From positions 1 through 64,000 of the forward strand of contig JAHZIX010000004.1 in the NCBI GenBank assembly GCA_022601195.1: a stretch of 64,000 nucleotides of DNA. Direction: 5' to 3'. The position numbers and the translations under genes are program-made. The notes under the pieces are model-generated. The model worked only from the letters and a program-made list of their open reading frames with translations. It made no database searches and was not told the DNA's origin. This document shows, piece by piece, positions 15,804 through 25,571 of the stretch (the first letter of the stretch is position 1; each line of letters starts with the position of its first letter). Source of the DNA: Deltaproteobacteria bacterium. GTDB taxonomy: Bacteria > Acidobacteriota > Thermoanaerobaculia > Multivoradales > JAHZIX01.

Positions 15804-16365
15804 GCTCTCCCTCCTCTAGCGCCAAAAGCTCGGCGAATCGTTTCTTGCCACGGTCGTAGTGCACTCGCGCCGTTCCCAAGGTCACCCCCAACACCGATGC
15901 TGCCTGTTCGATGGACAGGTCTTGGTAGAAAACCAGCTCGAGAACCTGCCTCTGCCGCAAGGAGAGCCCGGCGAGGCGCCGGCGCAGCAGCCGCCCACGT
16001 TGGGAGTCCAGAGCCTCCCCTTCCGGATTCGAGTCTGCAACTCCCGAGCGGCGAAATAGCCCCACCACATTTAGCAGCCCTTCTCGTACCACCCGCTGCC
16101 GGCGCCGGCCCGCCGCAGTGCGGCGAATGACGGCAAAGAGCCAAGTCTTCAATCGTCCCTCTGCCGAAAACCGCGCCCTGCCGTCCAAGACTTTGAGATA
16201 AGTCGTTTGCAAAACGTCCTCGGCCTCCTGCCGGTTCCGCTTGCAACAAACGAGAGCCCAAGCAAAGTTTTGTTCGTGGAGTTTTTCTATCTCGGCCCAT
16301 AGATCCTCCGCATCCCGGTTCGGCGCGTGCATTTCGCTACTGACTCGTTTGGGCCGCAATTTCAT
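15787..16365 (-). CDS. ECF-type RNA polymerase sigma factor
   Basis: 192 residues with the two ECF regions. Sigma-2: LHEQNFAWALVCCKRNRQEAEDVLQTTYLK and then LKTWLFAVIRRTAAGRRR. Sigma-4: LSLRQRQVLELVFYQDLSIE and EQAASVLGVTLGTARVHYDRGKK (helix-turn-helix). It would direct transcription of its own operon (anti-sigma and two Spy-like envelope proteins), an organisation known from envelope and metal stress systems such as Cnr/Nre-type loci. Start at 16365 or at the internal ATG at 16332; neither has a strong Shine-Dalgarno. No promoter matching known ECF boxes is evident upstream. Confidence 0.9.
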   Translation of the reverse strand: MKLRPKRVSSEMHAPNRDAEDLWAEIEKLHEQNFAWALVCCKRNRQEAEDVLQTTYLKVLDGRARFSAEGRLKTWLFAVIRRTAAGRRRQRVVREGLLNVVGLFRRSGVADSNPEGEALDSQRGRLLRRRLAGLSLRQRQVLELVFYQDLSIEQAASVLGVTLGTARVHYDRGKKRFAELLALEEGEHELRA

Positions 16366-16907
16366 ATGACAGGGCTGGCACTTTTTCTTCTATGGACTCC
16401 AAATCTCCCTATGGGAGCCTTCCAGTCCTCGATTCAGAGGTGAGATTCGCTGACCTGCGCACTTCCCTCGAGACCCGAGCCAGAATGAAATCTAGGGCCC
16501 CACAGTGAAAGCCCCCGTGGACGAAAACGAGGGATCTGGATAGATCCAGGAGAGAAACCGCCCGGTGAGCAGGCAGTGGGAGGAATGGAAGAGTCATGGC
16601 AATGCAGGGGCCAAGGCTTTCTCGGGCCCTTCCCCCTCTTTCCTAGGGGTACCGCAACGATCCTGGCAGCCATTTCTGGATCCCTTCACTCCGGGATGCC
16701 TCGTCTCCAGACCGAGGCCAACTCTCTTCACCTTTGCACCGTTGGTGGCGGCTCGTGATGCAAGTCCCCCGATGGCGAGCAGGAGGAATCTAGCGCAGCA
16801 ACTCGGCGAGTAACCGGAGGTAAAGTAAATGGCTTACCGAGGTTTCCTCAAGGAAGAGCCGCCACCCAAGACCTCTTTGAAACCAGAGTGAGTCTCACCA
16901 TTGGCCA
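16366..16907. other. 542-base gap without a recognisable gene
   Basis: Open frames on the plus strand (for example 16565-16813) have no ribosome-binding site and a low-complexity composition. A short hairpin CTCCC/GGGAG sits at 16405-16417. The region should contain the ECF operon promoter and the end of the epimerase transcript, but I see no clear signal for either. Confidence 0.5.
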
Positions 16908-17843
16908 CTAGGAGTTGGCCCGAAACCATTGGGCGGTGCGCGCTACCCCTTCTTCCAAGGAGACGGGAGCCGATAGTCCCAACTCCCGACGTCCCCGGTC
17001 AGCCTTGATGGAGGAACGGCGCTGCTCCCCTTCTTTGCCCGGGCCGTGCTCCGCTCGGATGGGAGAATCCACCGCCGCTGCCAGAGCGTCGTACAGATCG
17101 ACAACAGTCGTTTCGATACCCGTGCCGACGTTGAAGTGGTGAAAGCCCGGTCGACCAAGGGCCGCCAAATTGGTCCGAACTACATCTTCCACGTAGACAT
17201 AATCTCGGGTTTGAAGGCCGTCACCGTTGATCACCGGCGTCTCTCCGGAGAGGAGCTTGCGAAGGAATATGGCGACCACTCCCGCTTCCCCGTGAGGACT
17301 CTGACGAGGACCGTAAACATTGGCGTAGCGCAGGCAGGTGACGTCGAGACCATAGGCACAATGAAAGTAGTAGAGATAGGCCTCTCCAGCGAGCTTACTC
17401 ACACCGTAGGGGGAAACCGGACGCCGGGGGTGGCTCTCGGTGGCCGGAAATTCGTCCTGCTCCCCATAGATAGCTCCGCCGGTGGAAGCAAATATCACCT
17501 GCCCAACGCCCCCTTTTCGGGCTCCCTCCAGAAGGCGAAGTGTGCCGAGAATATTGACCTGGGCATCAAAGGCGGGATCCTCCACGGACCGCCGCACATT
17601 CATTTGAGCTGCATGGTGTAGAAGCACGTCGACCCCTGCGATTTCCACCAGGGTAGCCGCTTCAGGAGAGCCGATATCGAGTACATGGAGCTCGGCTTCA
17701 GCAGGAACGTTCTGCCGATTTCCCGCGGAAAGGTCGTCGATCACCAGGACCCGGTACCCTTTCTCCAGCAGAGCCTCTGCCAAGTGAGAACCGATAAACC
17801 CGGCGCCGCCGGTAACACACGCTGTTGGTTTCGTTTTGCTCAT
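16908..17843 (-). CDS. NAD-dependent nucleotide-sugar epimerase (GalE-like extended SDR)
   Basis: 311 residues, full length for the family. Rossmann motif CVTGGAGFIGSHLAEALLEKG at the N-terminus, Ser/Thr of the active site in FASTGGAIYGE, and the Y-x-x-x-K catalytic pair in YGVSKLAGE. The LRYANVYGPRQSPHGEAGVV stretch is typical of UDP-glucose 4-epimerase-type enzymes of the wbp/rfb class. It interconverts UDP-hexoses or UDP-hexosamines, but the exact substrate cannot be read from sequence. The gene stands alone, 8 kb from the polysaccharide cluster it may serve, and diverges from the giant surface protein gene. Confidence 0.88.
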   Translation of the reverse strand: MSKTKPTACVTGGAGFIGSHLAEALLEKGYRVLVIDDLSAGNRQNVPAEAELHVLDIGSPEAATLVEIAGVDVLLHHAAQMNVRRSVEDPAFDAQVNILGTLRLLEGARKGGVGQVIFASTGGAIYGEQDEFPATESHPRRPVSPYGVSKLAGEAYLYYFHCAYGLDVTCLRYANVYGPRQSPHGEAGVVAIFLRKLLSGETPVINGDGLQTRDYVYVEDVVRTNLAALGRPGFHHFNVGTGIETTVVDLYDALAAAVDSPIRAEHGPGKEGEQRRSSIKADRGRRELGLSAPVSLEEGVARTAQWFRANS

Positions 17844-18181
17844 AAGGCCGAGAGGCTACCATTCTCTGGCCAAACGATCTCCCCTGACCCCAGGAAACGA
17901 ATTTCGAAGGGCGGGCCTCCATCCGGTTCCGCGCTAGTCCATCTCTCTTCCTTATCTGCCTTAACGCATTTGTAGGACAGCCAGCAACGAGGCAGCGAGG
18001 GCCCCGCTGACTCCGGCTTCGGGCTTTGGCGGATAGTCCGCCGCGACTCCCTTTCTTAACATTCCTTCAATCGTTCAGTTCCCTCAAAGTCTTTGTTTCA
18101 GGGCTTTGCGCGCTGTCTCCACGTCGAGACAGGCATTAGGTGAGGTGCGGCACTCATCGATATCTGAAGGAGTTACAGGCT
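17844..18181 (+). promoter_or_regulatory. Intergenic/leader region before the giant surface protein
   Basis: This divergent gap contains two clean hairpins ahead of the surface-protein start: GGCGGA-TAG-TCCGCC (18028-18042) and CTGTCTC (18113-18119) with GAGACAG (18126-18132) around a 6-base loop. The Shine-Dalgarno AAGGAG (18167-18172) stands 9 bases from the ATG at 18182. I could not match the region to a known riboswitch and see no consensus promoter. Confidence 0.45.
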
Positions 18182-21100
18182 ATGTCCACGAAGACCAAAT
18201 CAAGGCTCCAAACACAATTTCAAGAATCCACGACCAACTGGAGACCCTTTTGGGAGAAGCCCCTTAAGGGCATCGAAAACGGTGCCTCTTGGTCGAAGGC
18301 CTTTTTGGTCCTCTTGTTGCTCGCGGTCGCTTCCAGCGCCTCCGCCCAGACCATTACCGGAACGGTGTTCAAAGACAACAACGGCAATGGTTCTAGGGGA
18401 AGTGGAGAGTTGGGCCTTCCGGGAGTCATTGTCACCGCCTTCGGTGCCACCGGCACGATCGCCGGGCAAACGGCCAGTTGCGGAACCGCCGCCATTTCCA
18501 TTCCTGCGAATCCACCGAGCATTCCCACGGCCATCAGTGTGGCCGCCTGCCCCGTGGCCAACGTAGGACGTTACACAGTCCCAGGCTTGACGGCAGCCAC
18601 TCCCTACCGCCTGGAGTCCACCTGGACAGATACTCTTCTCTTCAGCGGTGCCCAAGGCAGCACCTCGGTGCAATTCGCTGACGGAGGCGCCACCGGAGTC
18701 AACTTCGGAGTCAATTTCCCAGAGGACTACTGTCAGAACAATCCACGCATTCTGGCCGGTTGTTACCCCCTACTCCTCAGTCCCTTCGGCCCTCCCCCAT
18801 GGGACCCGACTCGCACCGATGACCTGATCGTCTCGTGGCCCTACGACACCCGGTTCGCAACGGCGACCAACGCAGAAGTTCATACGAGTTCCTATACCAA
18901 GGACGCCGACTACGGCGACATCGGCGGAATTCTCGGCGTGGCCGTGCAACGCTCCACTCGCAAGGCCTTCTTCAGCGCAGTGGCCTCCCCCTTCTGGCCC
19001 AGTGGTTCGGCAGGAATGGGTGGCATCTACACGGCGGACTACACCGGTCCAGGAGACACTTATGTGGCCGCCTCCGCAGGGCTCTTCGTGGACCTGGATC
19101 CCCTGGTAGACCTCACCAACCAGTTTCCCATTTCCGTCGGTGTTCTCGACCGGTTTGGTGAGCAGGGTCTGGGAGGCATCGATTTCTCCGCCGACGATAC
19201 AGTTCTGTGGGCGGTCAACATGGGGGCCGGCACGCTTCTCAGCATCACCGTCGGTGACCCACCGGTAGCCCCTACCGCCAGTGAGATCCAAGAGATCACC
19301 ATTACCGGACACGGCTGCAACAACGGGCGTTTTCGCCCCGGTCCTGTGGTCACTCGCCGAGGCAAAGTTTTCGTCGGTGGTGTTTGCGATGCCTCCACCG
19401 GGACCCTGGCGAATCTGGAAGCCAAGGTCTTGGAGTACGACGGGGCCACCTTTACCCAGCGAATGACGGCATCCCTGGGGTTTTCGACCAATCAAATTTT
19501 CCCTCTGGCCAGCTTCAACATGTCCCCCTGGGCTGCGGGAGATAGCGCCACCGCTCCTCAGCCCCTGATGACCAATATGGTGTTCGATGACGACGGCTCC
19601 CTGGTATTCGGTCTGATGCCGCGGGTGATGTACAACACCTTCGCCCAGACCGCCGGAGTCATGCTGCGAGCCCAGGTCGGACCGAGTGGGAATTTCACTC
19701 TGGAGAATGCCGCGACGAGTGGCCCATACACCTCAGCGGCGGCCACGACTTGGTCAGGGTCCGGGTTCAACGGCGCCAACCCTCCCCTCAGTGAAGGTCC
19801 AGGTGGCGGCTACTTCTTCGAAAACGGCATCTTCTCCGGTGCCTTCGCGCCTCCCCCCTTCGTGCCTGTCAATGCAGCTACCTACCATCCAGTTCTCTTC
19901 TCTGCAGGCCTGACCATGGTGCCAGGGAGTGGAGAGGTCGCTGCGGGATTCACCGATCCGGTATCCATCAACGCCTTTGGAGTGCGCATTTTGGACCGAG
20001 ATGACGGCACCACCATCGGCGGTCTCCAGTTCGGCGGCCTCAAAGTGGCTTTGGTGTCCGAGGTCGACGTCGTCTGTCAAAGCCCTCCCCTAGAGATCGG
20101 CAACCGCGTTTGGTGTGACACAGACGTGGACGGAGTCCAAGATCCGGCGGAAACCTCCAGCACCTTCCCTGCCATCGACGTCGTACTGACTTGTGGAGTG
20201 GATTCTCCGGTCACCAAGACCACCGGACCTACGGGACGTTACTTATTCACGGATGCCGACTACATCGCAATCAATGGCACTGCGATTCCCCGCTCCGCCA
20301 GTTGCACGATCTCCATCGCTACATCCGGCACCAATGGAACAGCTCTGACCACCGCCTGTGGATCCACGGATCTCTCCCCGGTGGACAACGGCGGAGTGGG
20401 AGCTGGCAGCGACCTCCGTGACTCGGATGGTGCCGCAGGGGGCGGTGGTTCTTCCGAAGTGAGCTTCAATACCGGGGACGACGGCGAGAATGACCACAGC
20501 TACGACTTTGGTTTTGGCGCTCTGCCGGTCGTAGAAGATTGGGGCGATGCTCCAGATTCCTACAGCACCACTTCGGGGGCTGGTGGACCTCGCCACGCCG
20601 TCGTGGCGAACTTCTCCCTCGGGGCTGCGGTGGACTCGGAATCGACCGGCGTACCCTCTCCAGGAGCCGACGGAGATGATTCCGCCGGCAGCCCGGATGA
20701 CGAGGACGGCGTTACTTTCCCCGGCGGCATGCCCATGGCGGCAGCCTGCGAAGTAACTTCCATAACGGTGGAACTCACCAACGGCGCCAGCCTTGCGAAT
20801 CCCCAGCTCGACGCTTGGATCGATTTCAACCGGGACGGCTCTTTCAACGACCCGGTAGAGCATCTCTTCGGCGGCACTGCTACAGCCCTTTCCACGGGTT
20901 CTAACGTGCTGCCGATCACCGTCCCCTGTTCGGCGATTGCCGGATCCAGCTATGCCCGATTCCGCCTCAGCAATGGTGAGCAGCTCGGTCCCACGGGTGG
21001 TCCCGCCTCCGCAGGTGAGGTCGAAGACTACCCCTACCTCCTGAAGGCTGACTTTGGCGACGCTCCGGATTCCTACGGCACCACTTTCGCCGCCAATGGT

Positions 21101-24100
21101 CCTCGCCACGGCGTCCTCCCAGGATTCCGCCTCGGCGGCGCAGAAGACGCCGAGGGCAACGGTCAACCCAACGCTGCGGCGAACGGTGACGATGTCGGTG
21201 CACCCGGAGACGACGAGGACGGCATCACCTTCGGAGCCGGCGGAGCCATGGCCACCGCCTGCTCCACGGGTAATCCCCTAGCCGTCGTTCTCGACAACAC
21301 TGCCGGCCAAGCAAACGCCCTGTTGGATGCCTGGATCGACTGGAACGACGACGGCGACTTCGACCATCCCGCGGAACACCTTTTCGGTGGCACCAGCACC
21401 GCTCTAGCGAGCGGCTCCAACAACCTGACCTATGACGTACCCTGCACCGCGATCCCTCAAGCGGTCTCCTACGCGCGATTCCGGCTCTCCTCAACGGGAG
21501 GCTTGAGTCCCTTAGGTGCCAGCGCCAACGGTGAGATCGAGGACTACACCTTCGAGGTCAAGGGTATCGACTTCGGTGATGCCCCAGACACCTACGGCAC
21601 CACCATGGCCGCAGCCGGCGCTCGCCACACCGTGATCCCCGGATTCTCTTTGGGCGCCGCTGAAGACGGCGAACCCAATGGCCAACCCACTCCCGGCGCC
21701 AACGGAGACGACACCAACGGCACGCCGGATGATGAGGACGGCGTCGCATTCCCCGGAGCCATGGCCATGGCGGCCGCCTGCTCCACCGGGAACAATGTCA
21801 CCGTAACGCTGACCCGACTCCTCTCCGGTCCCCCGGCCCAATTGGACGCTTGGATCGACTTCAACGGTGACGACGACTTCGACCATCCGGCGGAGCACCT
21901 CTTCTCCGGCGCCAGTCAGGTCCTTGCGGTGGGAGCCAATAGCCTTAGCTACGATGTCCCCTGCAATGCGGTTTCCCAAGCCGTTTCCTATGCCCGCTTC
22001 CGCCTCAGCACTGCTGGCAGCCTACCTCCAACAGGTGCTACCGGGGATGGTGAGGTGGAGGACTACACCTTCCAGATCAAAGGAACGGATTTCGGTGACG
22101 CACCGGATACCTACAGCACGACGACCTCCGCCAATGGTCCTAGTCACGCCATCGTGCCCGGCTTCAGCCTGGGAGCTCTCGAAGACGGAGAGCCGAACGG
22201 ACAGCCTTCCCCAGGAGCCGATGGAGACGACACCAACGGCCAAGGGGACGAGGACGGCGTCACCTTCGCCGGCGACATGGCCATGGCGGGAGCCTGCACC
22301 AGCACCTCCCTCGACGTGGCTCTCGTCAACACGGCCAGCATCGCTACCGCCCGACTCGATGCCTGGATCGACTGGAACGGTGACGGCGACTTCGATCACC
22401 CCGCGGAGCACCTCTTCGCAGGCACTTCCGCTACTTTGGCTGCGGGCGCCAATACCCTCAACTACACCGTTCCTTGTGATGTCGTTCCAGGAGCTTCCTA
22501 CGCTCGCTTCCGTCTCTCCTCAGCGGGGAACTTGCCCCCCTTCGATGCGACCGGCGGACCAGTGGCAGACGGCGAGGTAGAGGACTACACCTTCCAGATC
22601 AAGGGTGTTGACCTAGGAGATGCCCCGGACACCTACGGCACGACTCTGGCCACCAATGGACCAGCACACACCATCATTCCCGGCTATCGCCTGGGTACCC
22701 TCGAAGACACCGAGTCGGATGGCCAGCCCAACGCCGCTGCCGATGGAGACGATAGTGCCGACGAGGCTGACGAAGATGGCGTGACCTTCGCCGATAACAT
22801 GGCCATGGCCGGGGCGTGCACTACCGGAAACGGGCTCACGGTGGACTTAACAAACACCTCGAGCATTGCCACAGCCCTCCTCGATGCTTGGATAGATTGG
22901 AACGGCGACGGCGACTTCGACCACCCGGCAGAGCACCTTTTTGGGGGTACCACGGCGGTGTTGTCCGCGGGGGCCAATGCTCTGAGCTACGACGTCCCTT
23001 GTGACGCGGTGGAGCAGGCTATCTCCTACGCCCGATTCCGACTCTCCTCCACCGGTAGCTTGCCGCCTACGGATGCTGCGGGCGGACCGGTAGCCGACGG
23101 TGAGGTGGAGGACTACACCTTCCAGGTCAAGGGAATGGACTTAGGTGACGCTCCCGACACCCACGGCACCACCATCACCTCCGACGGCCCCCGCCACACG
23201 GTGATTCCCGGCTACCGGTTGGGCACCGAGGAAGACTCCGAGGCGGACGGCCAGCCCAATGCCACCGCTGATGGAGACGACAATACCGGCGCGGCGGACG
23301 AGGACGGCATCACCTTCGCCGGTGCTATGGCCATGGCCGGGGCTTGCACCACCGGCAACGGCCTAGATGTGGTGCTCACCAACACAGCTGGGGTGGCTAC
23401 CGCTCTACTGGACGCGTGGGTCGATTGGAATGGCGACGGCGACTTCGACCACCCGGCGGAACACCTCTTTGGAGGCACTTCCGCTGCTCTGGCCGCGGGA
23501 CCCAATGCTCTGACCTACGACGTGCCCTGTGGGGCCATACCCCAGGCCGTCTCCTACGCTCGATTTCGACTCTCCTCAACGGGAGGACTCTCCCCCACCA
23601 CTCCAGCCGCTGGAAACCCGGTGGCCGATGGTGAGGTGGAGGACTACACCTTCCCGGTCAAGGGAGTCGACTTCGCCGATGCCCCCGACACCTATGGCAC
23701 CACCTTGGCTGTCGGTGGACCGAGCCACACCATCATCCCTGGCTACTCTTTGGGAACCGCCGAGGACACCGAGCCGGACGGCCAGCCCAACGGCGACGCC
23801 ACCGGTGATGACACGGACATCGATGGTGATGACGAAGATGGCATCGCCTTCGCCATGGGAATGCCCATGGCCCACGCCTGCGAAGACACCGATCTCATAG
23901 CGACCTTGACGAATACGGCCGGTGCCGGAGCCGCCTTCTTGGATGCTTGGATCGATTTCAACGGCGACGGCGATTTTGATCACCCGGCGGAGCACCTCTT
24001 CGGAGGGACCTCGGCAGCCCTGGCTGTGGGTGCCAACTCGGTGACCTACACGGTGCCCTGTGACGTGGCGGTGGGAGACACTTTCTCTCGCTTCCGCCTC

Positions 24101-25273
24101 TCCTCCACCGGTGGCCTCACCCCCACCGATGGGGGCACTGGACCGGTGGGCGACGGCGAAGTGGAAGACTACGCCTTCCTCTTGAAGGGCCTCGACTGGG
24201 GCGATGCTCCGGCTCCCTATGCCACCACCAGCGCCGACAACGGCCCTTGGCATGTCCTCATCCCCACCGACAACCCAACCTTGGGTACCGCGGCGGATGA
24301 AGAGGCCGACGGCCAGCCCAGCGCCAACCACGACGGTGACGACAGCAACGGTACCCCCGATGACGAAGACGGCGTCAACCTACCCATGATGGTGTTGCCG
24401 GGAGGAGTCTTCGATGTCGATGTCTCCGCCCTCAATGGCGGCATCCTCAACGCCTGGGTGGACTTCAACGGCAACGGAGTCTTCGGCGACGCTCCGGCGG
24501 AGCAGATCGCCACGGACCTGGCACTGACCGCCGGCACCACCGCCATACCGGGCCTCGTGGTGCCTCCTACTTCTCCGGAGGGCACGGTCTGTGCTCGCTT
24601 CCGCTACTCCACCCAACCGGGCCTTGGCCCCACCGGTGGTGCTTCCGACGGCGAGATCGAGGACTACGGAATCACCATCCTGCCGGAAGACGCGGAAATC
24701 GGTATCGCCATGGAATCGGACCCGACCACCATTATCGACAATGGAGACGGCACCTTCGTTGTGGTCTACACGATTCTCCTCGAGAACTCCGGCAACATCC
24801 CTTTGGAAGAAGTTCAGGCGGAGAAGGTGCTCGCCATCGGCTTCGAGAACGCCGTTTCCTTCACTGTTGATCAGGTCATCGCCAGCGACAATCTGACGGT
24901 CAACGGTGGCTACGACGGCGACGCTGACTTCCGCCTTCTCTCCGGAACGGACATTCTCGTCCCCGAAGAGCAGGGCACCATCGGCATCACCATAACGGTG
25001 TCGCCGGGTCAGAACGCCGGGCCTTACTTCTGCAGCGCAGACGTCAAGGCGGTCAGCACGGCGGGCACAGAGGTGATGGACACCTCCCAGGACGGCGACG
25101 ACCCGGATCCAGACGACAACGGCAACCCCACCGATGATAACGAGCCCACTCCAGTGGTCTTCGACATCTTCGACATCATCGAAATTCCCACCCTCGGTGA
25201 ATGGGGCCTCGCCCTCCTGGCCCTAACGCTCCTTCTCTGCGGCACCCGGACCCTCCGCCGCAGGAGGGCATGA
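18182..25273 (+). CDS. Giant secreted IPTL-CTERM surface protein with eight GEVED repeats
   Basis: 2,363 residues from the ATG at 18182 (AAGGAG 9 bases upstream; an upstream in-frame ATG at 18140 lacks a site). Layout: signal peptide with a long n-region (core AFLVLLLLAVASSASA); SdrD-B-like domain about 56-150 (ITGTVFKDNNGNG); a propeller-like region about 200-630; second SdrD-B domain about 635-780 (IGNRVWCDTDVDGVQD); eight GEVED repeats of 173-177 residues from about 784 to 2162; a DUF11/CARDB-like domain about 2165-2300; and a sorting tail IPTLGEWGLALLALTLLL followed by RRRRA. IPTL-CTERM tails are cleaved by exosortase H-type enzymes in the inner membrane; no exosortase lies in this window. 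Likely a cell-surface or matrix adhesin. An intrinsic terminator follows the stop. Confidence 0.92.
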   Translation: MSTKTKSRLQTQFQESTTNWRPFWEKPLKGIENGASWSKAFLVLLLLAVASSASAQTITGTVFKDNNGNGSRGSGELGLPGVIVTAFGATGTIAGQTASCGTAAISIPANPPSIPTAISVAACPVANVGRYTVPGLTAATPYRLESTWTDTLLFSGAQGSTSVQFADGGATGVNFGVNFPEDYCQNNPRILAGCYPLLLSPFGPPPWDPTRTDDLIVSWPYDTRFATATNAEVHTSSYTKDADYGDIGGILGVAVQRSTRKAFFSAVASPFWPSGSAGMGGIYTADYTGPGDTYVAASAGLFVDLDPLVDLTNQFPISVGVLDRFGEQGLGGIDFSADDTVLWAVNMGAGTLLSITVGDPPVAPTASEIQEITITGHGCNNGRFRPGPVVTRRGKVFVGGVCDASTGTLANLEAKVLEYDGATFTQRMTASLGFSTNQIFPLASFNMSPWAAGDSATAPQPLMTNMVFDDDGSLVFGLMPRVMYNTFAQTAGVMLRAQVGPSGNFTLENAATSGPYTSAAATTWSGSGFNGANPPLSEGPGGGYFFENGIFSGAFAPPPFVPVNAATYHPVLFSAGLTMVPGSGEVAAGFTDPVSINAFGVRILDRDDGTTIGGLQFGGLKVALVSEVDVVCQSPPLEIGNRVWCDTDVDGVQDPAETSSTFPAIDVVLTCGVDSPVTKTTGPTGRYLFTDADYIAINGTAIPRSASCTISIATSGTNGTALTTACGSTDLSPVDNGGVGAGSDLRDSDGAAGGGGSSEVSFNTGDDGENDHSYDFGFGALPVVEDWGDAPDSYSTTSGAGGPRHAVVANFSLGAAVDSESTGVPSPGADGDDSAGSPDDEDGVTFPGGMPMAAACEVTSITVELTNGASLANPQLDAWIDFNRDGSFNDPVEHLFGGTATALSTGSNVLPITVPCSAIAGSSYARFRLSNGEQLGPTGGPASAGEVEDYPYLLKADFGDAPDSYGTTFAANGPRHGVLPGFRLGGAEDAEGNGQPNAAANGDDVGAPGDDEDGITFGAGGAMATACSTGNPLAVVLDNTAGQANALLDAWIDWNDDGDFDHPAEHLFGGTSTALASGSNNLTYDVPCTAIPQAVSYARFRLSSTGGLSPLGASANGEIEDYTFEVKGIDFGDAPDTYGTTMAAAGARHTVIPGFSLGAAEDGEPNGQPTPGANGDDTNGTPDDEDGVAFPGAMAMAAACSTGNNVTVTLTRLLSGPPAQLDAWIDFNGDDDFDHPAEHLFSGASQVLAVGANSLSYDVPCNAVSQAVSYARFRLSTAGSLPPTGATGDGEVEDYTFQIKGTDFGDAPDTYSTTTSANGPSHAIVPGFSLGALEDGEPNGQPSPGADGDDTNGQGDEDGVTFAGDMAMAGACTSTSLDVALVNTASIATARLDAWIDWNGDGDFDHPAEHLFAGTSATLAAGANTLNYTVPCDVVPGASYARFRLSSAGNLPPFDATGGPVADGEVEDYTFQIKGVDLGDAPDTYGTTLATNGPAHTIIPGYRLGTLEDTESDGQPNAAADGDDSADEADEDGVTFADNMAMAGACTTGNGLTVDLTNTSSIATALLDAWIDWNGDGDFDHPAEHLFGGTTAVLSAGANALSYDVPCDAVEQAISYARFRLSSTGSLPPTDAAGGPVADGEVEDYTFQVKGMDLGDAPDTHGTTITSDGPRHTVIPGYRLGTEEDSEADGQPNATADGDDNTGAADEDGITFAGAMAMAGACTTGNGLDVVLTNTAGVATALLDAWVDWNGDGDFDHPAEHLFGGTSAALAAGPNALTYDVPCGAIPQAVSYARFRLSSTGGLSPTTPAAGNPVADGEVEDYTFPVKGVDFADAPDTYGTTLAVGGPSHTIIPGYSLGTAEDTEPDGQPNGDATGDDTDIDGDDEDGIAFAMGMPMAHACEDTDLIATLTNTAGAGAAFLDAWIDFNGDGDFDHPAEHLFGGTSAALAVGANSVTYTVPCDVAVGDTFSRFRLSSTGGLTPTDGGTGPVGDGEVEDYAFLLKGLDWGDAPAPYATTSADNGPWHVLIPTDNPTLGTAADEEADGQPSANHDGDDSNGTPDDEDGVNLPMMVLPGGVFDVDVSALNGGILNAWVDFNGNGVFGDAPAEQIATDLALTAGTTAIPGLVVPPTSPEGTVCARFRYSTQPGLGPTGGASDGEIEDYGITILPEDAEIGIAMESDPTTIIDNGDGTFVVVYTILLENSGNIPLEEVQAEKVLAIGFENAVSFTVDQVIASDNLTVNGGYDGDADFRLLSGTDILVPEEQGTIGITITVSPGQNAGPYFCSADVKAVSTAGTEVMDTSQDGDDPDPDDNGNPTDDNEPTPVVFDIFDIIEIPTLGEWGLALLALTLLLCGTRTLRRRRA
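20530..24675 (+). repeat. Eight in-frame GEVED-domain repeats, about 520 bp each
   Basis: Repeats begin near 20533, 21052, 21568, 22087, 22608, 23136, 23667 and 24192. Each opens with a D-x-G-D-A-P-D-x-Y-x-T-T motif, carries an Asp-rich stretch (ADGDD...DEDG), the core AWIDWNGDGDFDHPAEHLFGG and the ending GEVEDYTF. The middle repeats are the most alike, which suggests expansion by unequal recombination; the last is the most divergent. Confidence 0.9.
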
Positions 25274-25278
25274 GGTTC

Positions 25279-25330
25279 GGCCGCGTGGGGGGATCCGGGG
25301 GGACTCCCCGCGCGGCCTGCCTCTCTTTCC
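25279..25330 (+). terminator. Intrinsic terminator of the giant surface protein gene
   Basis: GGCCGCGTGGGG (25279-25290) pairs with CCCCGCGCGGCC (25306-25317): 12 bp with one G-U pair, then a pyrimidine tract (CTCTCTTTCCTT). It begins 5 bases after the stop codon. Confidence 0.85.
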
Positions 25331-25571
25331 TTCAGACTCGCCTGACAAAGCCTTGCTCCCCCTGTCTCGCTTTTTTAGATCTTCTAGCCCGCTGCTTCCC
25401 CACCTTCCCGGTACCAGTGGAGATGGCTCCCGAGACCCCTGATAGTGCTCTCTCGATAGCTCAAACTCCATATGTAGGACGGACCCCCGCTCTAGAAATC
25501 TCCTCGCACCGACAGAACCAAACATCTCCCTGTCGTACCGTTAACGTGAGCGTTTCGGCAACGAAGCCAAT

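Noticed and set aside
18001-18060. Possible cyclic-di-GMP (GEMM) or other riboswitch before the giant gene
   Set aside because: The conserved core bases of GEMM motifs are not present; only generic hairpins can be shown.
20243-21166. Long open frame (307 codons) on the minus strand opposite the GEVED repeats
   Set aside because: It mirrors the biased codons of the repeat protein; similar antisense frames recur in each repeat, and there is no ribosome site or family resemblance.
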